Shown: piece by piece, positions 46,747 to 57,776 of the stretch
How the letters are laid out: each line of letters begins with the position of its first letter
Position numbering within the stretch: position 1 is the first letter of the stretch
Notes under the pieces: generated by a model
Seen by the model: only the letters and a program-made list of their open reading frames with translations
Told to the model about the DNA's origin: nothing
Database searches by the model: none
Translations under genes and position numbers: made by a program
DNA from: Diphasiastrum complanatum
Lineage: Eukaryota; Streptophyta; Lycopodiopsida; Lycopodiales; Lycopodiaceae
Reading direction: 5' to 3'
DNA: 64,000 bases
NCBI GenBank assembly: GCA_029204225.1
Contig: CM055097.1
Coordinates: 41,396,028-41,460,027, forward strand

Positions 46747-48654
46747 ACTTAAATGTGCAACAAGGAAATCAGTACTGAAAGTATAAACATGCAACACAGT
46801 GCAATTTACAAAGCTTTTGACCTTAATCAACTGTAACATTATTCAATGAAGCTTCTGAATAAGCTGCCCAAAAATGCTCCCCTGATATTCACATTCTAAG
46901 CAGTAGCGCCACCCAAAACTATGAAAGGCAATGTTAATGCAAAGTATTTACTATTTAGTAAGCAAAGATTATAAGATATGAAATTTCTTATAACTTACCT
47001 TCAAGGCTTCAAAAGATATGTTCATGCTCTCAAGAGTTTCTAATGAGTCAAATATTTCTTCTTCTTCTGACTGCATCCAACCATGTCCAGGTCACAAGGG
47101 TCAGCAATATATATGCATAAAAATAAAAATAAATACATCTCTACATAGTACAAGAACCTTCAGCCCCCACTTTCTGAAAAAAGAAGAAGAAGAAGATAAT
47201 ACTCTTTTAATTGCTGAAAATTATCTGAATGTAGAGAAAATCTTCCAGATGCAAAAAAACAGCTTACTGTACTGTCAGGAAATAAACCTTAGTGCTAAGG
47301 ATGTAGTGGGATGTACTATTAAGGAAAGCTGTTTATACTCAAACCACAAAAATGAAACCAGCTTGGTCAGTTCCAGAGTATGTCAAAGCGTGTGCATGAA
47401 CGTGTGAAAATGTGAGGAGAGAGAGAGAGAGAGAGAGGTTTCTGCTCACACCAGAATTTCAATACGAGTTTTGACTGTCAACCTCTTCCTTTTCCAAGAA
47501 AATCAAATTTTGTTCTCATCACTTTGTACTATTGGGTTTAACAAGGACGTGCCCTAATGAGTCGAATATCTAAAACTGGTGGTGCAATGATAAGGTTTCA
47601 ATTAATGCCATGTACTAGCTAAATCTGAAAGTACCTTGCTGAGTTTATTAATCTGTAGCCAGTATGTCAGAAATCACCCCTTGTTAGGGTAGGTTACTTG
47701 AAGGTGCTGTTGTGTACATCTACCGAAAGCAAATGACCTCATTCATGCTTCTCATAGAGGAGATTTTTAAAGTTTAAAGACCATATTAACTACAAAGGCT
47801 AAACCAGTGATAGTCAAAAGAGAACAAACTCAACAGAGCTACTGCAATGTAAGTACGTTTTTGGAGTAAAGTCAAGAAACTGATTGGGAGATGGTAAGGG
47901 CTAGTTGCACATTATCACTCAACGAGATAATTTGGCATGTAAAATGTCTTTGCACGAATGGAATAAACACCTGCTAAGAAATCTAGGCATATAACTCAAT
48001 ACGATAGGTGTTTCAAAAATTTGACCAGATAGAATATGAATATAATGCAAGACGTAAAAACACTCTACAGAAATCATCTTTGAGAATACTGAAGGACGTT
48101 CCTCTTCTTTTACTGAAGCTTCATTCTCCTATGTTAGGCAACTTGTGTTACTAAATTGTGCCAAAATTTTAGATTAGTAAAGCAGGCAAGCAGCTATATG
48201 CTAGGTGATCGTGCCAGAAAGCGATAAATGAAGCAAAAGTAGGCAGAGATTGCGAACCTACCTGATGATAGTTCATTAGACGATCCTTGATGCGGAGGAT
48301 TTCCTTCAATTGGCGAGACTCCTCTTCCATTTCATCTGACAGAGCCTCTGCGTCTGCGTAGGTGTAGGCAACAGCTCTATCATTCATCTCAGGATCGCTG
48401 CTGCCATAGTTTCCCTCGTCCTTCACTTGAAGAATATCGCTGTTCCTGCCATCAAATCCACCATTCTCTACCTCGCTCAGCTCTGACGCAGAGCGGAGTG
48501 ATGGGGCAAAAAGCATTTCTGTGAAACCCTCCCTCCTCCGAAGAAGATCCTGTGGCTTGTCCAGAGATGCAATTGTAATGGCACGATCTATCACGGTCAT
48601 TAAATCTGCTCCACAGCTCTCAAAAAACACCCTCCATTGCTGCAACTGCTCCAT
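41180..48654 (-). CDS. MED26: Mediator subunit 26-like protein (TFIIS N-terminal domain), 9 exons
   Basis: MED26-type subunits tie Mediator to elongation factors at RNA polymerase II promoters in the nucleus. Exons: 48654-48262, 47070-46999, 46194-46112, 45954-45887, 45670-45570, 45402-45375, 42213-41759, 41516-41426, 41316-41180. Lengths sum to 1428, giving 475 residues plus TAA at 41180-41182, with every phase matching. Residues 1-131 carry the plant MED26 N-terminal block (RAITIASLDKPQDLLRRREG). About 132-210 form the LW/TFIIS N-domain: SLETLESMNISFEALK, ETEIGKQV, LWKTVVDEW. The middle is acidic, then basic. The C-terminus has the conserved KLAAAKRRLQEGY and KKQRTVQVMELHDLPK. An in-frame TAG at about 48760 with no ATG between supports the start. 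The last intron seems to use a GC donor; exon 6 is 28 nt. Introns carry Gypsy debris and microsatellites. Confidence 0.93.
43928..44656 (+). mobile_element. Gypsy chromodomain/LTR debris in MED26 intron 6
   Basis: The 3.16-kb intron (42214-45374) contains two similar 180-base segments at about 44110-44290 and 44472-44656. Each has TTTTTGAATTCCTACTTTAG, a TATA-like TATATATAGG and the same downstream words. Between them a chromodomain-like frame reads VQFLVQWDGCPTEEATW, followed by a second copy of VQFLVQWDG 63 bases later. This looks like a Gypsy 3' end and LTR pieces after local duplication, antisense to the gene. Confidence 0.65.
46221..46310. repeat. (CT)45 microsatellite in MED26 intron 2
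   Basis: Ninety uninterrupted bases, 26 bases upstream (minus strand) of the exon starting at 46194. On the transcribed sense strand it is a GA run close to the 3' splice site, not a pyrimidine tract. Confidence 0.98.
46652..46745. repeat. (TG)n(GA)n compound microsatellite in MED26 intron 2
   Basis: A TG run to 46709 passes directly into a GA run to 46745. Same intron as the CT run. Confidence 0.97.
47414..47438. repeat. Short (GA)n run in MED26 intron 1
   Basis: About twelve GA units with one irregularity at the start. Confidence 0.9.
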
Positions 48655-51600
48655 CCCCTCTGCCTTGAGCTTCAACCCCACTGCTGCCAGCTTCTTTGAT
48701 GCGAGAAAACTCGAATGTCTATGAGGATGGAGAATTTCAGCCAAAAAGTAGATCACAAGCTACCTAGGAAGAGTTCAATTGACACTTACTTATCAAAATG
48801 AGATCGGAAGAAAAGAACGGAAGGGTACGAAGTTGTGCAAGACTACACCTGAGCTATAACTAGAAGTCAATCTTGCAATTAAGCAATTAGTGAGAAAACA
48901 ATTCGATCTACAAGAATACGAACTTCTTTCAGACGATAAATCAGAAACACATGCTTCCATAGAGACTTAAAGATTATTATGTCTCTGCAAAGATATTGAA
49001 TTAGGATTCATTAAGGCGAACGGTTGCTCATAAAGCCAATCTTCCCCCCCACGGACAGAAAAGCCCCAAATTTGCAGCAAGCTTGCAGAAATTCCTCTTC
49101 TACAACCTCAAGCTAAAGCTTCCTGAATTTATTAAGCAAAAATCAGAGGATCGAGAATGAACCCAACAAGAATAGTCACAAATTACCACGTTAACACAAA
49201 TAAAATAAACTACTGTTTTTGGCTCAGGATCGCCATGACAATCCTCAAAAAACCCAGGGATCAGAGTGGAAATTCACACAAGGGGGATCAGCAGAACCCA
49301 AATGATGGATGCAAAAAGCTGGCAAACATCCAAAAGCTGCAGTTGCTAAGATCAATCTATCTATGACAGAAGTCTGACCGGGGTTCAGAAAACTAAAGGG
49401 GGAAGTGGAGTTTGACTGGAGGCAATAGACGGGGCTTGTGAAAAGGTCCAAAAAATGGAAGATGTGAAGGAGGAGACGAGGCAAACATGTAAGGAGGAGG
49501 AAGGAAAGGGTCCACCTTCGGCTATGGCGAACGACAAAAGCTCCGTCTTTGTGTGAACAGTTCTTTGCTCTGGCTTCACTTCTAACCCCCGTGGGCTGCG
49601 CACACGACGACAAAACTCCAGTCACTCTTCAGGCAAAACTTGCATCTTTATTTTATTTTCCCCCCGCCCTTCTTAAAATTTCCATTTTTTTTTCCCTCCC
49701 CCATTTAAATTTTTCTTTTAACTCCAAATTTATTTTCCTTATTTAAATTTATTTAAAATTCCTTCTTTTCCAGGTCAGACGACACGTGGCAATATCCTAG
49801 CAATAGCTTTCATCCCTGTTAATATTTTTACTTCTGTTTTTCTCTGAAATTTAATTCTTTTTTAAATAAGACCTTTGAAACACGTGGCAAGATTTGATAC
49901 GGGGCTAAGCAAGGTCACTGGCCTGTCCTGATAGCTAGGATTTATATGGGAAGAGACCTTGAGGCGAGTGGGTGCTGCTTATTTATTGTTTGACCTTTTT
50001 CAGGCAAATTATTTAATTCTTGTGAATGACACCTGTTTTTTCTTTTCTCCAAAGCTTGACAGGTGTTTTCATGACCACATTCTTTTCACATGGGTAAGAT
50101 TGTTTAAGATAAGAGTGTGCACGCTCTTATTGGCCAGCTCGATTATGAGGGTCAACGCATGGCATGGGTCGGTTCAATATCAAACTCGAGCCAGTGTGGC
50201 CCATGCAATATGAGGACAATACTTGAACTTTTAAAGGAAAAAAGGGGGGGTATGGTATCAACCATTTGCATCCTTAAGATGGCGATAACGCAAGGTTCCT
50301 ATCTCTTACGTCGTCAAGATTCCTTACTTCTTATGCCAAGATTTTGTTTGTTCCTCGCGAAACAAAAAGCATTTCCGCAATGCATTTCTCCCCTTTTTTC
50401 TATGCATTTTTATGTATAATACGAGGCTTTTAAACCGGAGACACCAATTTTGGTTTTTGATTGCACGCAAATCTCAAAACTCAACTGCAATTTATTTATA
50501 TGGAAGTTGATGACCAAATGGTACAAACCTTGTAGTAATATTAGCAATGTGTAACTCATACATCACGTTTGTACTAAAAGAATTCTAATACCTCGATAAA
50601 GCGATTTTAGAAAAAGAGGGAATCTTCCAATAGCAAGGTCCAACTGGCTAAAAATAGTGATACACGCTCAACGATAGCACATACATAGTAAGGCCAAGCC
50701 AAGGAAAAGCATAAGACTTCAAAAGACTTTCATAGCATTTGTAATCGAGCCTAAACCCTTTGTAAGTGCATTTCTAACTCATAGTCCCCAGCTCAACTAC
50801 CACAAAGGAGTTTTATTTTGTTGTAAATTTTTCAATGTGGATAGAACATTTGAGCCAAGTAAGCTGGAAGGACACAAAAGGCTCTCCTTCAATTGGTTGA
50901 AGCCACTTCAAGTGTCCCCTCCTCACTTTTTTCACAAGGTTGCGCTAAATAGCAATAATGTACACCACCATGGAGTAAGTCCACTTATGAGAGAGATCCT
51001 CTAGTATGTCCGCTTAATCCCCAACTCCTAGGTATACATCTTCATTATATCCAGATTCAAACTTAGGCTACTTGCACTTATGCGTCATACCAAACAAGGT
51101 GTTTTCTCAACTTATGCTTCACATAGAACAGGTGTTTTTGCTTATATTTTGCTTGATAATACTTCTATTTTGGCTTTAACTTCATCCAATGTGCTGGAAA
51201 TGTTTTTCTAGAAGAAAGTAATAGTAAACCCCTTGCCCCCCTTTCCTGAAAATGAATTCCCTTCTGTACTTGTCGAGAACTTTAAGATGTACTTAAGCCT
51301 TTTGATGGCCCTCGGAAAATTTCCTTTGGAAAGAAATTGCTTGGAATAGACTTATAGAATAGTTTGAGCTCATAAAAGCTACTAACATTCTAAAGTAGCA
51401 CATATGGCATAATTGAGGAACTGGCAGCAACTTCAAATTTGCTAGGCAAAGGACATTGTTTTCTTTTTTTTGAAGGCAATTGGCTAAGATACCAAATTCA
51501 CTACTCCCTTTCTGACCACAAACTTGTGATTGTGGTTGGTAAGCCATGGAGGAAGAAAAAAAATCCATTGGACTTATTTTATAGAATATTTGTGAAATTT

Positions 51601-51971
51601 TGAGATATCGATTCAGATACCAAAATTGATTGCACATTATTTATAAAATCAGAAAATCCTTGAAGCTATTTCTAACTTATTTAAGCCTTTGCTTCTTCTT
51701 TTTTTTGAATACGAGACATCAGGTTCATTTCATACGATTCTTCCTGATAGGTAGCTATTATCTTGAAGGACTAATCATCATCATGTGAATTATTACTTAT
51801 CAAAATATGTGAATAAGGCTTGGGTCATATTTCTAAGTAGAATGAAATTGAACTTTTTCAAACCCAACTTTTATCTCTATTGCATTAGTGGATTTCTGGT
51901 GGATTCTAAATATTGCCACTCAAATTATAATATCACATGATGAAAGAAAAAATTCTGGTTGTAATAGAGTT
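48655..51971. other. MED26 upstream region and gene-free spacer
   Basis: 48655 to about 49700 should contain the 5' untranslated region and promoter of MED26. It is more GC-balanced than its surroundings, with CT-rich stretches around 49660-49740 as often seen near plant promoters. ACACGTGGCA occurs at 49783 and again at 49880, matching the core of a plant G-box/ABRE element. The rest, to 51971, has no recognisable gene or element. Confidence 0.4.
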
Positions 51972-53021
51972 TGAAGAAACAAAACGTTTCTAAATACAAA
52001 GCCTTGCTAGCTTTCAACCCTCAGCCCGACAAAGGCATTCGCGAACTCGAAGATCCGGAGACACGAAGCACGAAAAGTTTCGTGAACACGAAAGTCAAAG
52101 GAAACGAAGACGAACGGTTTACGAACATGAAAGTCAAAGCAGACGAAGAAGAACGATTCGCGAACACGAAAGATTCACGAACGAGAATCTTTTGCGGTCC
52201 AGTACGAGAGAAGGCAAACGACCAAAACGAAACCAACGACGGAAACGAAACCTTCTCCTACCTGCACGCTCCAAAGAGGTACCAGCAAGATCATGCAAGT
52301 ACCCAGAAGTACAGATATCTAATCTGATGGTATGACATCAGCAGATACATTTTAGGTCGTGGCTAATCTGCCACTTTGTAATTCCCTGATTAGTTGTAGA
52401 TGTTTAATCACTCTAGTCTTAGATTCACATAGAGCGACCATACTTACTGGATGATACTTGACATATAGATCATCAGAATACACATATAGTGTAGCGTAAC
52501 AGTCTGATGCTAGTAAGCAATCAAAGACAAAAAGACAGACAATAAGTCCGCCTACGTGCGAGACAAGCTCTGTGATCAGGATCCATAGAGATCCAACTAT
52601 CCGCTAATAAAGCGAGATGATTACTCGTGAAAGAACCGTGTTTCTCCCACGCCAACGCACTGCGTGGATTTACATGCAGTGCCTGAAGAATTAGAGAAGA
52701 AAATCAATAGATGATATCGTAGCCTTTGCGCACATGTCAATTTGTGTTGTGTCTGATCTCGAATACAAATGCTTATGTTGTTAATCATATGTCTGATTCT
52801 TTCTTGTTCATTCGAATTCCGCACCTTGGATGAAACTATGTTGAATGATGCACTAAAATTTATGAACGTAGATCAGCAGTGCCTGACTACACTCTGGAGG
52901 ACTATAGGAGTGATTCAGCTGTTAGTGTCCAGCGATCGAATCTGAACTCCATCCGAGATGCAAGAGGGAATCGCGGTTTCTTCGCGACTATTTCGTGAAT
53001 TATTCTTCTCATTCCCTATCA
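51972..53021 (+). mobile_element. 5' LTR of the main Copia element
   Basis: TGAAGAAAC... to ...CTATCA, about 1050 bases. Its right end is fixed by the primer-binding site at 53023. Its first 131 bases align with the 3' LTR at 57646, with roughly a dozen differences by eye, many of them C/T or G/A. It includes a 118-codon plus-strand frame (51971-52327) kept open by the 39-bp repeats; this is unlikely to be a gene. Confidence 0.9.
52084..52200 (+). repeat. Three 39-bp tandem units in the LTR U3 region
   Basis: GAACACGAAAGTCAAAG-type units start at 52084, 52123 and 52162, exactly 39 bases apart, with decreasing similarity. Repeats here often act as LTR enhancer units, but that is inference. 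Confidence 0.75.
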
Positions 53022-53022
53022 C

Positions 53023-53035
53023 TGGTATCAGAGCC
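53023..53035 (+). promoter_or_regulatory. Copia primer-binding site, canonical
   Basis: TGGTATCAGAGCC one base after the LTR end; complementary to the 3' end of initiator Met tRNA. Confidence 0.92.
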
Positions 53036-53137
53036 TGTCATTCTGTCAAATTCTGACATAGCCAAGAAGCTAGCAGATCTAGGAGGCCAAGCATTCAAAC
53101 AAACAACCATCAACAAGAGAAAAGACTCCAAGAAGCA

Positions 53138-54329
53138 ATGGCTTCAATCAGCAGCATGTAGAGCAAGATCTGCACAATACATGATTCTTCAGGATCTAAC
53201 TTTCTAGCCTGGAAAGTTAAGACATCTTTGATACTCAAGGGTGAAGGACTATTCCCCTGGGTGGATGGCACAGAAGAAATGCCTACGACAATAGGCAAGG
53301 AGCTACGTGAATGGAGGGAGAAAAACGACAAGGCAGTAGCCTTGTTATCATCTTCCATCGAAGATAGTCTCACACTTGACCTGGCTACACTCTCCAAAGC
53401 TAAGGAGATGTGGGATGCATTACTCACCAGATTTCAGACAAAATCAAGAAGTCAAATCATGATGCTGGAAGATCAGTTGACGAATTTGCAGTGGACTGGA
53501 AAAGACCTCACTTCTTTCGTAAGAAAGATGAAGGATCTGTTTCTGTCACTACATAACTCTGGAGTAGAGAATGTTGTGTCAGCTAAGAAGCAGCTCACAT
53601 ACCTATTGAGAGCCTTACCCAAATCATTCCAGATGACAAGAACCCTGCTCGCGAAAGATCCCGCCATGAACCTCGAAAAGGCGATTGTCGAGATTCGAGA
53701 GGAAGTCGAGGCCAGAAAACATCTGGATCACAAAGATGGTTCTGACCAGGCAATTCGACATTCGTAAAAAAAAAAAAAAAATTGGCAAAGTGTTTTTTTT
53801 TCTCTGTCGGATTCCGATGGATTATGATTCTTTTTTTAATCCGTCGGAACCTTGTGTTGGAAATCATGCATTTTATTGTTGTGTCTCTGATCTTTGAGAA
53901 AGAACCCTCCCCACTTTGAACAAAGTCAGATCCATATCAGATCTAGCCCCTAACAAGTCTGCGAAGGTTAGTTCTGAATATATCTGAAAAAAACATGTTT
54001 TTTGACTGAAGAATACATGTTTAAAAAATCGTTGCAGTGTTGAAATGGGATGTCAGATTCCGTCATAGAAAAATCAAACAAGCAATTTAACCTAAGAGGG
54101 AGTCCAATCAGAGGCAAGATCGTGACCTGCAAGCAGAGGAAACAAGCAAGGGCAACTGGAAGACCAAAGGGAGGTCGAAAGAACAAGGTGCGGACAAGAA
54201 GACTTGTGTGAGATGCAAAAGAGACGGGCATACAGTAGATACTTGCTGGCTCAATCCCAAGATTGGGTGTATCCATTGCCACAAGAAGGTTCACGCAGCC
54301 ATGGATTGCCGCCAGAACCCAAAATAGAA
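53138..54329 (+). pseudogene. Copia gag
   Basis: ATG at 53138 is followed by TAG at 53159-53161, then an open frame to 53767 with the Gag helices (WDALLTRFQTKSRSQIMMLE, LTYLLRALPKSF). An A15 run follows at about 53767-53781. The next 280 bases do not read as Gag and may be an insertion. The frame is recognisable again from about 54150, with two zinc knuckles: CVRCKRDGHTVDTC and CIHCHKKVHAAMDC. It ends at TAG 54327-54329. Gag would coat element RNA. Confidence 0.88.
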
Positions 54330-54513
54330 CAGACAAGAGAACAACAATAGTTTATCCTATGTCGAGTGCCCGAGAGCTCAAAAATGGGTGAAGAAAGAAC
54401 GAACAGAAATTGTTCGACCGCCTACATCTATGAAGATGTGTGTGCATCATCAACATCTAACACACATGAGGTGATCCTAGATTCAAGAGCCACCTCACAC
54501 TTCAAGATGAATC

Positions 54514-57500
54514 ATGTCTGATTTCAGAAGTGCAGATCCCTCAAGATTCATAGTTCTTGGAGATGGATCTAGACATCAAGTGAATGGTATTGGTTCACTA
54601 TGGCTCAACACAAATGGCAGAGACAGACGACTCGAAGACGTTTTGTTCGTGCCTACTCTGCAACAAGACTTGCTCTCTGTAGCAAGAATAGCAGATCCAG
54701 GGATGCGAGTGACATTTTCTGACGAAGCATGCAACGTGATTGATGCCGGTACCAGTACTCTCATCACTCAAGACAGAAAAAAAGGGAACCTATATCATCT
54801 GAAGGTACGCCTACCTGCAGATAAGGTGCATCAGACTCATGATGACTCGCCAGACACTCTGTGGCACAGAAGACTCTGCCACATGAACTCAATGGCACTT
54901 TACCAGACAAGCCATCATGGAGCGATAACAGGGGTCAGCATCTCGAATGCAACCAGTTCGACCACATGTGATGCATGTTTGAAGGGCAAGATGTCACGCA
55001 AACCATTCAATAAAGACACAACAACAAAGATTTCGGAGCTAGTGCACTCTGACATCTGCAAACCATTCAACGTGATCTCAGTAGGAGGTTCAAAGTATTA
55101 CATAACCTTCATTGATGATTATAGCAAATTTTCCAGAGTGTATTTCATTCAGAATAAATTTGAAGCACTTGATGAATTCACAGAATATGTGAATTGGACA
55201 GAAAGATGCACAAGCAGCAAAGTGAAGTAGATCAGAATAGATCGAGGTGACGAATACATCTCGAATCGCTTCACTGACTTCTGCAATGATCATGGCATCA
55301 TTCATAGAAGAACTGCAGCCTACACACCGCAACACGATGGTGTTGCTGGACAAAAGAACAGGACCCTAATGGAAGCAGCCAGATGCATGATGGCCTGCTC
55401 GAAGGCTCCAAGGGCACTATGGGCTGAAGCAGTAGCTACAGCCGCATACATCCAAAATAGTTTAGGCAAGTCTGGTGTTTCTCACACGACACCAGATGAG
55501 CTGTAGTGGGGTAGAAAGCCCAACCTGTCTCATGTCAGAATCTTTGGTTGTGCAGCTTATGCACATATTCCTGATAAGCTTCGAAAGAAGCTTGATGAGA
55601 AAGCCGAGAAGGGATTTTTGGTAGGTTATGACAACAATTCGTCATATTACAGAGTCTACATGCCAGACACGAACACTGTGAAAATAGTGAGAGATGTCGG
55701 ATTCGATGAGAGTAGGACAATGGCCAACGACGATCCTGTCAGCTACGAAGTTTTGGAGAGACAGTACTATGACCTGCCGCCAACGACAGAGGGAGCAGAG
55801 GATGAACACGAAAACGAAGATTTTTGAGTCATCTCCTATTCGAGCGACGAATCTGATGAAGAAAGATTTGAGAGGCAACCTGCTGTCGCGGTTCCTGTAA
55901 ACGAAGATGGTTCCGAACCGAGTAGAACAGACAAGGGCAAAGGCATAGCTGTTTTAGGAGGATCTCCCAGAAGGTCGATAAGACCATGAAGAACGCCAGC
56001 AAGATATGTGCCAGGTAGCTCAGCTTCCACATCAGAAGAGTTCTACGGGTTCAGTGGCGAACCACAGACTTTCGAGGAGGCGATTGAAGGTCCAGAAAAG
56101 GACGGATGGATCCAAGCCATGAACGAAGAGATGGAGTCCATGAGGAAGAACCAGGTATGGACGTTGGAGCCATTACCACATAAGTGCAAGACTGTCAAAT
56201 ATAAATGGGTTTTCAAACTCAAATACGGACCAGATGAGAACATCACAAAATACAAGGCAAGATTGGTAGCGAAGGGTTTCTCTCAGAGATACGGTATTGA
56301 ATACTTTGAAACCTTATCTCCTATCGTCAAACATTCGTCCCTACGTCTGTTATTTGCATATGCAACAGCTTATGACCTCAGGATCCACATTGTGGATGAG
56401 AAGACAGCCTTCTCACATGGCGAATTAGATGAAGAGGTCTACATGGATCAACCCCCAGGATATGTCTCTAATTCACTTCCTGAATATGCATGCAGAATGC
56501 ATAGAAACATCTACGGTCTGAAACAATCAGCCCGACAATGGTACAAGAAGAAAGATCAAGCTCTGAAATCATTAGGATTCAAGCCTCTGTTGGCTGATTC
56601 CAATGTATATGTCAGAGTTACAGATGGGCAGATCATCATTGTGGTTGTGTATGTGGACGACACTCTGATACTTTGCAAAAGTGAGCAGCTAGTAGCTGAA
56701 GTAAAGGTAGACATATCGAAACATTTTGAGATAGTGGATCTGGGAGAAGCCAGGTGTTACCTAGGCTTGCAAATTGAAAGGGACAATGAAGGAGGTATGT
56801 TATACCTTCACCAGTCCAGATACACCCAGAAGATCCTAGAGGAATTTGGAATGCTGAACTGCAAAGGAGCGAACACTCCAATGCTCGCAGGGACGGTGCT
56901 GACAAATGATGATTGTCCAAAGACTGAGGAAGAGAGAGAACAGATGCAGCTCACACCTTACAGGAAGCTGATAGGATCACTGATGTACCTTGCTGATAAT
57001 ACACGTCCTGATATTGCTTATGCAATATTCATGATGAGCCAATTCCGCACAAATCCAGGCTCAACACATTGGAAGACTGCAAAACGAATTTTGCAATATC
57101 TTCAATTAACGAGAGATTATGGCTTGTGTTATTGTCGTGGTGCAGGTTTTAGGATACGTTTCTACAACGATGCTAGCTGGGCATCTCTCAAGGACGACTA
57201 TAAAAGCGTCTCAGGAGGATGCACCATTGCATCAGGAGCAACAGTTCTCTGGGTCAGCAAGAAGCAGACCGTTGTAGCCCAGCCCATCCTACGAAGCAGA
57301 GTACGTAGCAGTAGCAAAGATGGCCAACAAAATAATCTGGCTAAGGCAGTTTCTGGACGAATTGGACGAAACAAGAAACGAGCCCCTGGTCTTGCAGATG
57401 GACAACACCTCTGCAATACACCTGACGAAAGATCCCGTGTTCCATTCCAGAACGAAGCACATTGCAATCAAGTACCACTTGATCAGGGACCTAATTGAGA

Positions 57501-57586
57501 AGAAGATGTTGTAGACCACCTTCATCAAAATGAGAGACATGGTTGCTGACATCTTCACTAAAGCCCTGGACAAAAGGACTCTTTGA
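54514..57586 (+). pseudogene. Copia pol: integrase, reverse transcriptase, RNase H
   Basis: Domains in order: late protease segment (LEDVLFVPTLQQDLLSV), integrase finger (HRRLCHMN, CDACLKGK), integrase core (HSDIC, FIDDYSKFSRVYF), and linker. The RT is a 496-codon frame from 56008 with KARLVAKGFSQ, IYGLKQSARQWYKK and the catalytic YVDDTLIL. RNase H follows, with ANKIIWLRQFLDEL after a frameshift near 57285. In-frame stops interrupt it at 55228, 55504, 55825, 55987 and 57512, all TAG or TGA. The protease active site is damaged: the bases before 54514 read DSRATSHFK where DSGAT is expected. RT is the best-preserved domain and looks catalytically intact. Confidence 0.92.
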
Positions 57587-57635
57587 GAGACAAAGGAGCA
57601 GTCTCGGGATTGGGATCGTAAAGTTATCATGCTTT

Positions 57636-57645
57636 GAGAGGGAGC
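57636..57645 (+). promoter_or_regulatory. Copia polypurine tract
   Basis: GAGAGGGAGC immediately before the 3' LTR start TGAAGAAAC. Primes plus-strand DNA synthesis. Confidence 0.85.
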
Positions 57646-57776
57646 TGAAGAAACAAAACATTTCTAATTACAAAGACTTGCTAGCTTTCAGTCCTCAGCC
57701 CGACGAAGACATTCGCGAACTTGAAGATCTGGAGACACAAAGCACGAAAAGTTTCGCGAACACGAAAGTCAAAGAA
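57646..57776 (+). mobile_element. Truncated 3' LTR of the main Copia element
   Basis: Matches the first 131 bases of the 5' LTR, then stops abruptly after GAAAGTCAAAG. About 920 bases are missing and a G-rich junction (GGGAGGGGGAGG) leads into the minisatellite array. Confidence 0.9.

Noticed and set aside
51971-52327. 118-codon ORF as a possible gene
   Set aside because: It begins one base before the LTR start and is held open by 39-bp repeats; LTR sequence explains it.
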